The notes under the pieces were generated by a model. That model made no database searches and was not told the DNA's origin. It saw only the letters and a list, made by a program, of their open reading frames with translations. A DNA stretch of 18,556 nt from Planctomycetaceae bacterium UBA4732 (lineage in GTDB: Bacteria; Planctomycetota; Planctomycetia; Gemmatales; Gemmataceae), in contig DHJA01000270.1 of assembly GCA_002404095.1 (NCBI GenBank), positions 412-18,967 of the forward strand, in the 5' to 3' direction. The first letter of the stretch is position 1. Every line of letters starts with the position of its first letter. Below, in pieces: positions 6,940-13,893 of this stretch. A program made the position numbers and the translations under genes.

Positions 6940-7545
6940 ATGACGGACTTCAGCCAGTTAACGGATCGCCAAAGAGAGATTTATGAATTCATCCGCGAGA
7001 AGATCGAAAGCCGCGGTTACGGCCCGACCGTGCGCGAAATCGGCGACGGGTTCAAGATCAAGTCGCCCAACGGCGTCATGTGCCACCTCAACGCCTTGGT
7101 TAAAAAAGGGTTGATCCTTCGTGAAGGCCGTTCAGCCCGGGCGATCCAGCTGGTGAACCACAGACGGCCCGGAGCGGAATTGCCCTTGCTCGGCCTGGTG
7201 GCGGCCGGCGAGCCATTGGCGGCGACGGCTCAGGACGAACAGCTGAGCTTCGGCGAGCTGTTTGGTGGGCCGAACCATTTCGCCTTGCGCGTGCGCGGCC
7301 GGTCCATGATCGAGGACCACATCCAGGACGGCGACTACGTCGTCATCCGCCAACAAGAGACGGCGGAGAACGGCGAAAGCGTGGTGGCCATGATTGACAA
7401 CGAGGTGACGCTGAAGCGCTTTCATCGCAACAACGGCCAGATCCGCCTCGAACCGGCCAACGCCGAGATGCAGCCGATTATCGTGGACCCGGAGTCCGAC
7501 GCGCGTATCCTGGGCGTACTGGTCGGCGTACTGCGGCGGTGCTAA
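6940..7545 (+). CDS. lexA: LexA-type SOS repressor (self-cleaving)
   Basis: A 201-residue repressor of DNA-damage genes, inactivated by RecA-stimulated self-cleavage. Residues 1-70 form the winged-helix DNA-binding domain (LTDRQREIYEFIREKI, YGPTVREIGDGFKIKS, CHLNALVKKGLI). The cleavage site is Ala89-Gly90 in VAAGEP. The catalytic dyad is Ser122 in RGRSMIEDHI and Lys159 in VTLKRF. All key residues and the length are typical. The start at ATG 6940 is supported by AGGAAAGG shortly upstream. It is divergent from trpD across a shared 276-bp control region. I could not identify a self-binding SOS box; operator sequences vary between phyla. A strong hairpin repeat follows the gene. Confidence 0.95.
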   Translation: MTDFSQLTDRQREIYEFIREKIESRGYGPTVREIGDGFKIKSPNGVMCHLNALVKKGLILREGRSARAIQLVNHRRPGAELPLLGLVAAGEPLAATAQDEQLSFGELFGGPNHFALRVRGRSMIEDHIQDGDYVVIRQQETAENGESVVAMIDNEVTLKRFHRNNGQIRLEPANAEMQPIIVDPESDARILGVLVGVLRRC

Positions 7546-7560
7546 GAATCACAATTTATT

Positions 7561-7641
7561 GGCGAGCCGGGTCGCGTTAGCGCCCGGAGTTCCGTTCAGT
7601 CGCTGGAATTATCTCCGGGCGCTTATGCGACCCGGCTCGCC
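7561..7641. repeat. Large palindromic repeat downstream of lexA (family A, copy 1)
   Basis: Arms at 7561-7589 and 7613-7641 are reverse complements at 27 of 29 positions, around a 23-nt loop. The arms begin GGCGAGCCGGGTCGC and end GACCCGGCTCGCC. The same design recurs at 16372-16434, with paired base changes that keep the stem. A further perfect 9-bp inverted repeat (CACAATTTA at 7550-7558, TAAATTGTG at 7672-7680) brackets this copy. It could act as the lexA terminator (TTTT occurs 6 nt after the stem), but recurrence at a site with no gene end points to a dispersed intergenic repeat. Confidence 0.8.
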
Positions 7642-7787
7642 AGTGAGTTTTGTAAGAGCTACCACGCCATGTAAATTGTGCAGAGCGCCTGGTTTGTGAA
7701 GTGGTCTATCCAGGGGCGGGCAGGCTTGCTATTGTCCGCGCGCTTCATGAAGAACACTACTTCTAGCGCCGTTCTCAGGAGTCTGCC

Positions 7788-8366
7788 ATGCGCAAGGAAG
7801 CGCTCCGTTTGGCCGCCGCCTTACTTCCGGTCGTAATCTGGATGGCCGCCCCGGCCGGAAACGTCTTTGCCTGAGGCCCCGCCGGGTGCCCACCCCTGAT
7901 CGGCGGTTCGCCGGTCTTCTTCCCTCCCGGTTCCGTAACGATGTTGCCGCCCGGTTATGGCTCCGTGCCTTATGCGCAGCCGCCCGCGCCGCGGCCAGCC
8001 GCGCCGATTCGCACCGCGCAAGCGCCGGCGCCTCGGCCCGCAACCGTACGCGCCCAGATGGCTGAAGAAGTCGTACCCACAATCCGAACTTCGCCAGTTG
8101 CCATGCCCTCGCCGGATCAACTCGGCGTGGCTGGCAGACCTACCGACGGCGCCTGCGATTGGACCGCAATCCATCGGCGGATGCAAGATCTAGGCGTCAT
8201 TTCGTTTCAATTGGATCGTCTGAATGCGGACGTTTTCCAGATAACCTGTCTGCTACCTACTTCGGAAGCGGGCCGTACCCACCGGATCGAGGCGCACGGG
8301 GCGACCGAGGCCGAAGCGGTGCGCTGCGCATTGGATGAAGCGCAGCGGTGGAAAAGCCAACGATAA
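7788..8366 (+). pseudogene. Small secreted-protein gene interrupted by an in-frame TGA after the signal peptide
   Basis: ATG 7788 has an AGGAG site 6 nt upstream and encodes MRKEALRLAAALLPVVIW plus MAAPAGNVFA. This is a clear signal peptide: two basic residues, a hydrophobic core, and a cleavage-like V-F-A at 26-28. Codon 29 (7872-7874) is TGA. The same frame then stays open to 8366 for 163 more codons: GPAGCPPLIGG, a Pro/Ala-rich stretch (about residues 62-80), and a compact C-terminal domain (about 125-192, CDWTAIHRRMQDLGVISF to EAQRWKSQR). Frame continuity shows this is one gene, not two. An internal start at ATG 7941 exists but has no ribosome-binding site and would lose secretion. Explanations are a nonsense mutation, a sequencing error, or recoding of TGA. 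I do not recognise the mature protein. Confidence 0.7.
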
Positions 8367-8504
8367 AATGCCGGAAGATTCTTTCATCCATTCGATCGAC
8401 GACCGCGGACACAGATTCTTCATATACTGATAGGTGAGCCTGTCACAAAGAATGAGAATGGAATTCCACAACCGGGCAGGCTGCGACTCACGAGGACGCT
8501 GCCC

Positions 8505-8870
8505 ATGCCGCAAACCTATCCTCATCTCCAAATTGAGCATCGGCCCAACGCTTGTTGCGTCCGATTACGCAACCACCACATCGCTGAAACCGAAATCCAC
8601 GAAGTCGTCGAAGAATTGGTGGCGCTTGGGCGCTCTGAAGGCTGTCGGAACCTGGTGCTGAGCTTGGGTCCGAAGTCGCCCGAATGCCTCTACAGTGTCT
8701 TTCTCGCCAAGCTGTACTGGGCGCAGCGGGTTCTTGGCGAAGAGGGGGGCGCGCTAGTGCTTTGCGAGGTGGATCCGCTGGTCCGCACTATGTTTGCGGC
8801 GTGCAGGCTGGACGAACACTTTCGCTTCGCTAAGGACTTCGACGACGCGGCCCCGCGTCTGGCGAAATGA
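8505..8870 (+). CDS. STAS-domain protein (anti-sigma-factor-antagonist-like)
   Basis: A 121-residue cytoplasmic protein spanning one STAS domain. The core is recognisable: NLVLSLGPKSPECLYSVFL corresponds to the strand-loop-helix that carries the regulatory Ser in SpoIIAA-type antagonists (candidate Ser64). GGALVLCEVDPLVRTMF and HFRFAKDFDDA match the later strands and the C-terminal helix. Such proteins bind anti-sigma kinases or act in partner-switching modules; no cognate kinase or sigma factor is next to it here. GAGGA lies about 9 nt before the ATG. It ends 9 bp from the stop of the convergent zinc-ribbon gene, with no obvious terminator in the gap. The assignment rests on pattern only and the sequence is divergent. 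Confidence 0.7.
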   Translation: MPQTYPHLQIEHRPNACCVRLRNHHIAETEIHEVVEELVALGRSEGCRNLVLSLGPKSPECLYSVFLAKLYWAQRVLGEEGGALVLCEVDPLVRTMFAACRLDEHFRFAKDFDDAAPRLAK

Positions 8871-8879
8871 GCCGCCGTT

Positions 8880-9074
8880 TCATAATCGCAGCGCCCACCA
8901 CAACATAGCGATCAGGCACAGGACCGCGCAAGCGATAATCCATCGCGGGCGCCGGCTCGGCGCGTCCTCAAGCGATAAATACTCTCCGCAATAAGGACAC
9001 TGCTCGGCGTCGTCATAGATCGAGCGCCGGCAGTGGGGACATTCGTCGGTGTTGTCCGCGTCACGGCGCTTCAT
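8880..9074 (-). CDS. Small zinc-ribbon membrane-anchored protein
   Basis: A 64-residue protein. Two CPxC knuckles, CPHC (residues 12-15) and CPYC (26-29), form a zinc-ribbon-like motif. A short linker follows (about 30-43), then one hydrophobic helix at the C-terminus (about 45-61, WIIACAVLCLIAMLWW). The predicted arrangement is a cytosolic zinc ribbon anchored by a tail helix. Its ATG overlaps the TGA of the DUF1501 gene as ATGA (9071-9074), so translation is probably coupled and the two products are probably needed together. Start choice: the open frame extends upstream inside the DUF1501 gene, but the overlap ATG gives a clean zinc-ribbon protein. Function is unknown. It is the last gene of a four-gene leftward series. 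Confidence 0.8.
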   Translation of the reverse strand: MKRRDADNTDECPHCRRSIYDDAEQCPYCGEYLSLEDAPSRRPRWIIACAVLCLIAMLWWALRL

Positions 9075-10519
9075 GCGAGCAGTTTCTCCACCACTTTGCC
9101 GGTCACGTCGGTCAGCCGGAAATCGCGGCCCTGATAGCGATAGGTCAGCTTCGTGTGATCGACGCCCATGAGACGCAGGATGGTGGCCTGGAAGTCGTGG
9201 GCGTGAACGCCGTCCTCGACGATGTTGTAGCCGAAATCGTCGGTTTTGCCGATGACCTGGCCGCCCTTGACGCCGCCGCCCGCCATCCAAACGCTGAAAC
9301 AGCGCGGGTGATGGTCGCGGCCGAAGTTGTCGGGGCTGATTTTGCCCTGGCTGTAGGCCGTCCGGCCGAACTCGCCGCCCCATATTACCAGCGTCGAATC
9401 GAGAAGGCCGCGCTGCTTGAGGTCCGTCACCAATGCCGCCGATGCCCGATCCGTCAGTCCGCACTGGCGTTTGATCTCGTTGGGTAGGTTGCCGTGATGG
9501 TCCCAATCGCGGTGGTAAAGCTGCACGTAGCGCACGTCGCGCTCGGCCAAGCGCCGGGCGAGCAAACAGTTGTTGGCGTACGACGCTTTGCCCGGCTCCG
9601 CCCCGTACATCTGCAAGACGCTTTCCGGCTCTTTGGAGATGTCCATTAGGTCTGGTACGCTGGTCTGCATTCGGTACGCCATTTCGTAAGCGTTAATGCG
9701 CGTGGCAATCTCCGGGTCGCCGACGGCGCCGAGTTCCAGACGATTGAGGTCTTGAATGCCTTCAAGAAGGTCGCGGCGCGTGCCAGCGTCAATCCCAGGC
9801 GGATTGTTTACGTACAGGACCGGGTCGCCGGAGGAGCGGAACTGCACACCTTGGTAACGGCCTGGTAGGAAGCCGTTGCCCCAGTAGCGTGACAGCAACG
9901 GTTGGCCGCCGCCGCCGGATAAAAGCGCCACGAACTCCGGTAGATTCTTGTTGACGCTGCCAAGGCCGTAAGCGGCCCAGGCGCCAATTGTCGGCCGGCC
10001 CGGCTGTTGGTTGCCGGTCAACAGGAACGTCACCGCCGGGTCGTGGTTGATCGGCTCCGTGTACATCGCACGGATCAGGGCGATGTCATCCACGATCTTG
10101 CCCGTGTGAGGAAGCAACTCCGAGATTTCGACGCCGGAGGCGCCGCAACGCACGAACTTGTTTGATGGGCCGACCATCAAAAGCTGACTCTGGCCGGAGG
10201 TCATGCCGGTGATGCGCTGACCGCCGCGCACCGACGACGGCAACTCCTGACCTGTGCGCTTTGTCAGTTCCGGCTTGGGGTCGAAAAGGTCGATGTGCGA
10301 CGGGGCGCCGGACTGAAAAAGGTAGATGACGCGCTTCGCCTTGGGCGCGAAGTGCAGTTGCGGTAAGGCGCCGTAGGATTTCAAGTCGGGGGCGTCTTCC
10401 GCCGCGGACAGCCTGCCATTGAGGAGCGAGGCCAGAGCCGCGCCACCGAGGCAAGTCGTCGAACGGGTGAGGAAGGTGCGGCGAGTCAGGGCTTGGCGGA
10501 GTTCTTGGGGAGAAAACAT
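9071..10519 (-). CDS. DUF1501 family protein, Tat-exported
   Basis: A 482-residue protein. The N-terminus LTRRTFLTRSTTCLGGAALASLL has a twin arginine (Arg13-Arg14) and a hydrophobic stretch, so export in folded form by Tat is likely. The rest is typical DUF1501: AKRVIYLFQSGAPSHIDLFDPKP, ALIRAMYTEPINHDPA, LSGGGGQPL, YVQLYHRDWDHHGN, STLVIWGGEFGRT, FGRDHHPRCFSVWMAGGGVKGG. These His/Asp clusters suit a metal site of the alkaline phosphatase/sulfatase superfamily, to which the family is usually assigned; substrate and reaction are not established. Planctomycete genomes often pair it with PSCyt1/DUF1549/DUF1553 genes, as here (115 bp downstream of one). The start is ATG 10519, with GAGG 7 nt upstream. 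It overlaps the zinc-ribbon gene at ATGA. Confidence 0.93.
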   Translation of the reverse strand: MFSPQELRQALTRRTFLTRSTTCLGGAALASLLNGRLSAAEDAPDLKSYGALPQLHFAPKAKRVIYLFQSGAPSHIDLFDPKPELTKRTGQELPSSVRGGQRITGMTSGQSQLLMVGPSNKFVRCGASGVEISELLPHTGKIVDDIALIRAMYTEPINHDPAVTFLLTGNQQPGRPTIGAWAAYGLGSVNKNLPEFVALLSGGGGQPLLSRYWGNGFLPGRYQGVQFRSSGDPVLYVNNPPGIDAGTRRDLLEGIQDLNRLELGAVGDPEIATRINAYEMAYRMQTSVPDLMDISKEPESVLQMYGAEPGKASYANNCLLARRLAERDVRYVQLYHRDWDHHGNLPNEIKRQCGLTDRASAALVTDLKQRGLLDSTLVIWGGEFGRTAYSQGKISPDNFGRDHHPRCFSVWMAGGGVKGGQVIGKTDDFGYNIVEDGVHAHDFQATILRLMGVDHTKLTYRYQGRDFRLTDVTGKVVEKLLA

Positions 10520-10553
10520 GACTCAACCTCTGATGGCGATACTTGGGATATCA

Positions 10554-10610
10554 GTCCCATAAGTCCTATAGGTCTTATAAGTCCTATAGGACTTATAAGA
10601 CTTATGGGAC
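10554..10610. repeat. Array of 9-bp units forming a 57-bp palindrome, inside an operon
   Basis: The segment parses as six 9-mers: GTCCCATAA, GTCCTATAG, GTCTTATAA, GTCCTATAG, GACTTATAA, GACTTATGG, then GAC. The last part reads as reverse complements of the first. The central 30 bp (10572-10601) is a perfect palindrome, and the outer 12-mers (GTCCCATAAGTC at 10554-10565 and its complement at 10599-10610) also match perfectly. It is much more AT-rich than its surroundings. It lies in the 115-bp gap between the DUF1553 and DUF1501 genes. It has no T-tract and could act as an mRNA processing or stability element, or be a mobile palindrome. Confidence 0.85.
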
Positions 10611-10634
10611 GAATAGGGCAAACTAGGACGCAAC

Positions 10635-13600
10635 TCATCCTTTGGTAATCACTTCATCCAGATTCAGCAGTACGTTGCCCACAGCCGTCCACGCCGCCAG
10701 TTCGCTTACGTCCAACTCCGCCGGCCGTTTCGATTCGCCGACGCTGACCAGCTTCAGCGCCGCGTCCTTGTCTTTCTGATACTTCGCCAGTTGCTTATCG
10801 TAAATCCGTCGCAGCACTGCTAATTCTTGATCGCTGGGCAAGCGGGCGGTGGAGAGTTTGAAGGCGTACCTCAGCCGCGACGCCACATCAGCGCCGCCTT
10901 CCTTCATCACACGCTGCCCGAGGACGCGGGCGCTCTCAACGTAGATCGGGTCGTTGAGCAATTCCAGGGCTTGCAGCGGCGTATTGGTGCGCGGCCGCCG
11001 GTCAGTGCAGACCTCCCGGTTGGGCGCGTCGAACGTGACCAACGATGGGTGCGGTAAAGACCTCTTCGCAAAAGTGTACAAGCTACGTCGGTAAAGGTCG
11101 GGGCCGTGGCTTTGCAAATAGGTCTGCGCGCTGAAGTCGCCGCCGAACGCGATCTGCTCCCAAAGGCCCGGCGGCTGATAGGGCCGCACACTCGGCCCGC
11201 CCAGCTGACGGTTGAGGAGGCCGCTGACGGCCAGGGCGTTGTCGCGGATCATCTCCGCCGGCAGCCGGAAGCGCGGGCCGCGACCCAATAGTCGATTCTC
11301 CGGATCTTTTTGCTCCAGTTCCGGCGTCACGTGGGACGATTGGCGATACGCCGCCGACATTACCAGCAGTTTCATGAACTTTTTGACATCCCACTTCTGC
11401 GCGATAAACTCGGTCGCCAGGTAGTCAAGCAGTTGCGGATTGCTGGGCCATTCGCCCTGTGAGCCGAAGTCCTCGCTGGTGCGGACAATGCCGATGCCGA
11501 ATATCTGTTCCCAATAGCGGTTGACCGTCACGCGCGCCGTCAGCGGATGATCTGGCGCGACCAGCCACTTCGCCAAGCCGAGCCGGTCGTTCTTGACGCC
11601 CGGCGGCAGCGGCGGCAGCGACTTCGGTACGCCGGCCGTCACCTTTTCACCCTTATTCTGCCAGTCGCCGCGTATCAGTAGGAAGGTGTCGCGCGGCTTC
11701 TCCATCTCCTGCATCACCATCGTCGAAGGCGTGGCGGCGTTGAGGTCTGCTTCGGCCTTCTTCAATTGTTCGTCTTCCTTATTGAGCGGGTCAAACACCG
11801 GCCGCGAACCCCCATCCACATAGCGGATGAAATAAGTGCGCAACTCGGCTTTCTGCGGGTCAGTGCGCTTGGCCGGCGCCACGGCGATCAGGTCTTGGAT
11901 GGGTTTAGGGAGCTTGGCGTCTTTCGCCGCCTCCCACGCCGCCTGCGTGGTGAACGCCATCGCCGGCGGTGTGCGCGTTACCAGACCCGCCTTGTCCCAA
12001 TAAACGGTGCCGTCGAACTGCGTAAAGGCTATGCCGTTCATGTTTGCCCCGTCGGCGAGACCGACGGCTTGCGCGTCCACCTCCAGGCGCGTCCACTTGC
12101 CTACCTCCGGCAGCGGTCCCATCGGCAGCCGGTTCGGGGTCTTTTCAACGCCCCAGTCGATGTGATTGCCGCCCCAGTACGCCCTATGTTCCCATGAGCC
12201 GTCGTTAAACTGGAGCATGATTTCTTTGGGCGGGTTCTTCGGGTCGAGCCAGACGTAAGCGAAGAGTTTATCGCCCGCGCTGATGTGCAGCGGCGGCGTC
12301 GCGCCGGTGAAGAAGTGCTGGCTAAGACCCTGCGCGGTGCGAGTGTGCGCCTTTTCCCCGCTGAAGACCGGCGCTGGCTTCGTCACGAACTTCCACGACG
12401 CCGTTCCTTCGTTGCCTTGTAAAACGGCGCCTGGCGGCGGCGCATCGTCCAGCCAGACGACCTCGCGGGTGTCAGGCGGCTTGACCGCCGCCGAGGTGAC
12501 GGATTCGTTCGGATGAGCCTTTGCCACTTCGCTCTTGATGCGTTCCGCAAACGCCGTCCGTTTGTTCTGAATGTCTTTTTGCTTCGCCGTCTGTTCAGGC
12601 GTGGGCACATTGAGGCTCGGAACCGGGTTCACCTTTTGACCATCCAGTCCATTCTCAGGGATGCCGTTGAAGAAGGCGTAGAACTGGTAGAACTCTTTCT
12701 GAGTAAACGGATCGTATTTGTGGTCGTGGCACTCGGTGCAAGCGATGGTCGTGCCGAGCCAGACGGTGGCCGTGGTGACGACGCGATCTTCGACGTACTT
12801 GGAAAGGTACTCGTTGGGGTCGGCGCCGCCCTCGAAGTTGACCATCTGGTTGCGGTTGAAGCCGCTGGCGATCTTCTGATCGACCGTGGCGCTCGGCAGC
12901 AGGTCGCCCGCCAGTTGCTCGACGGTGAACTGATCGAATGGCATATCCTTGTTGAAGGCGTTGATGACCCACTCACGCCACAGCCACATCTCACGGGCGT
13001 TGTCGATGTGATAGCCGTTGGTGTCGGCGTAGCGTGCGAGGTCGAGCCACTGGACCGCCATACGCTCGCCGTAGGCCGGCGACGCCAACAGTCGGTCCAC
13101 TACCTTCTCGTAGGCGCCGGGCGACGAGTCGGCGACAAAGGCATCAACCTCGGCCGGCGTCGGCGGCAGTCCGGTCAGATCAAAACTCACCCGACGCAGG
13201 AGCGCGGCCTTATCGGTCTCTGGCGACGGCTGTAATCCCTCCTTTTCCAATCGGGAAAGGATGAAATAGTCCATGTCGTTTCGCGGCCAGGACTTATTCT
13301 TGACTTCCGGCAGCTGCGGCCGTTTCGGCGCGATGTAAGCCCAGTGGTCTTCCCATTGCGCGCCTTCCACAACCCAGCGCTTGAGCGTGTCGATCTCCTT
13401 GGGCGACAGCGGTTTGCCGAAGTCAGCGGGCGGCATCGGCTTTCGGTCTTCCGTGGCGCTTACGCGATCCCACAACGCGCTCTTCTTGAGGTCGCCGGGG
13501 ACCAAGGCGAGATCGCCGTTCTTGAGCTTCTTGAAAGCATCCTCTTTGCGGTCGAGGCGGAGGCCGGCTTTTCGCTTGTTCGCATCCGGGCCGTGACAGG

Positions 13601-13760
13601 CGTAGCAGTGGTTGGAGAAGATGTGCCGCACGTCATGGTTGAAATCGACTTTAGCGACCGGGACCATCTGGTTCGCCTCGGCCGGCTGGTTCGCGGCCCC
13701 CGCCGTCCCGATGAAAATGACGCTGACGCAATAAAACGCCGCGACCAGTCGTATTCGCAT
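10635..13760 (-). CDS. PSCyt1/DUF1549/DUF1553 multidomain secreted c-type cytochrome-like protein
   Basis: A 1041-residue exported protein with a signal peptide (residues 1-22, ending IGTAGAA). Domains in order: PSCyt1 at about 35-135 with the haem motif CYACH (52-56) and KPMPPADF supplying a candidate Met axial ligand; DUF1549 at about 160-370, including DLTGLPPTPAEVDAF and a second CxxCH, CTECHDHKYDP (341-351); an inserted beta-rich stretch at about 435-600 (FAYVWLDPKNPPKEIMLQF, TQFDGTVYWDKAGL) resembling a lectin/LamG-like sandwich; then DUF1553 at about 715-1035 (RLGLAKWLVAPDHPLTARVTVNRYWEQIFG, ending NVLLNLDEVITKG). The family is expanded in planctomycetes and suspected to act in extracytoplasmic oxidation or polymer use; the reaction is unknown. 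The ATG start at 13760 has GAGGA about 10 nt upstream. It is followed by DUF1501, its usual partner. Confidence 0.93.
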   Translation of the reverse strand: MRIRLVAAFYCVSVIFIGTAGAANQPAEANQMVPVAKVDFNHDVRHIFSNHCYACHGPDANKRKAGLRLDRKEDAFKKLKNGDLALVPGDLKKSALWDRVSATEDRKPMPPADFGKPLSPKEIDTLKRWVVEGAQWEDHWAYIAPKRPQLPEVKNKSWPRNDMDYFILSRLEKEGLQPSPETDKAALLRRVSFDLTGLPPTPAEVDAFVADSSPGAYEKVVDRLLASPAYGERMAVQWLDLARYADTNGYHIDNAREMWLWREWVINAFNKDMPFDQFTVEQLAGDLLPSATVDQKIASGFNRNQMVNFEGGADPNEYLSKYVEDRVVTTATVWLGTTIACTECHDHKYDPFTQKEFYQFYAFFNGIPENGLDGQKVNPVPSLNVPTPEQTAKQKDIQNKRTAFAERIKSEVAKAHPNESVTSAAVKPPDTREVVWLDDAPPPGAVLQGNEGTASWKFVTKPAPVFSGEKAHTRTAQGLSQHFFTGATPPLHISAGDKLFAYVWLDPKNPPKEIMLQFNDGSWEHRAYWGGNHIDWGVEKTPNRLPMGPLPEVGKWTRLEVDAQAVGLADGANMNGIAFTQFDGTVYWDKAGLVTRTPPAMAFTTQAAWEAAKDAKLPKPIQDLIAVAPAKRTDPQKAELRTYFIRYVDGGSRPVFDPLNKEDEQLKKAEADLNAATPSTMVMQEMEKPRDTFLLIRGDWQNKGEKVTAGVPKSLPPLPPGVKNDRLGLAKWLVAPDHPLTARVTVNRYWEQIFGIGIVRTSEDFGSQGEWPSNPQLLDYLATEFIAQKWDVKKFMKLLVMSAAYRQSSHVTPELEQKDPENRLLGRGPRFRLPAEMIRDNALAVSGLLNRQLGGPSVRPYQPPGLWEQIAFGGDFSAQTYLQSHGPDLYRRSLYTFAKRSLPHPSLVTFDAPNREVCTDRRPRTNTPLQALELLNDPIYVESARVLGQRVMKEGGADVASRLRYAFKLSTARLPSDQELAVLRRIYDKQLAKYQKDKDAALKLVSVGESKRPAELDVSELAAWTAVGNVLLNLDEVITKG

Positions 13761-13822
13761 AGGGACGAGTCCTCGGTGAGTATCAAGGTGGGCTGACTGT
13801 TGGGGGAGGGTATGTCAATTTT

Positions 13823-13851
13823 ATTCTATCACGTTACGGTCGCCGCGTCGA
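13823..13851 (-). promoter_or_regulatory. Possible promoter for the PSCyt1/DUF1553 gene
   Basis: On the minus strand, TCGACG (13846-13851) and TAGAAT (13823-13828) are separated by 17 bp, about 63 bp before the ATG. They lie in a locally AT-rich patch of the 133-bp gap after the PHP hydrolase gene. The -10 matches the consensus at 5 of 6 positions, the -35 at 4 of 6. If real, the gene can be transcribed separately from the hydrolase upstream. A TTGACA nearby lacks a -10 at usable spacing. Confidence 0.25.
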
Positions 13852-13893
13852 GAACCTTCGTGCTAATGGGCGAGTGCCAGCATCCTTCATCCT

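Noticed and set aside
7872..7913. Selenocysteine insertion site after the TGA
   Set aside because: The nearby stem is short and GC-rich, no redox CxxU-type motif is present, and no selenoprotein machinery is visible. Kept only as an alternative to test.
7941..8366. Separate cytoplasmic gene starting at ATG 7941
   Set aside because: No ribosome-binding site, and the frame is continuous with the upstream signal peptide apart from one TGA. One interrupted gene is the better reading.
10554..10610. Rho-independent terminator between the DUF1553 and DUF1501 genes
   Set aside because: AT-rich stem with no following T-tract on the transcribed strand. The 9-mer unit structure fits a repeat better.
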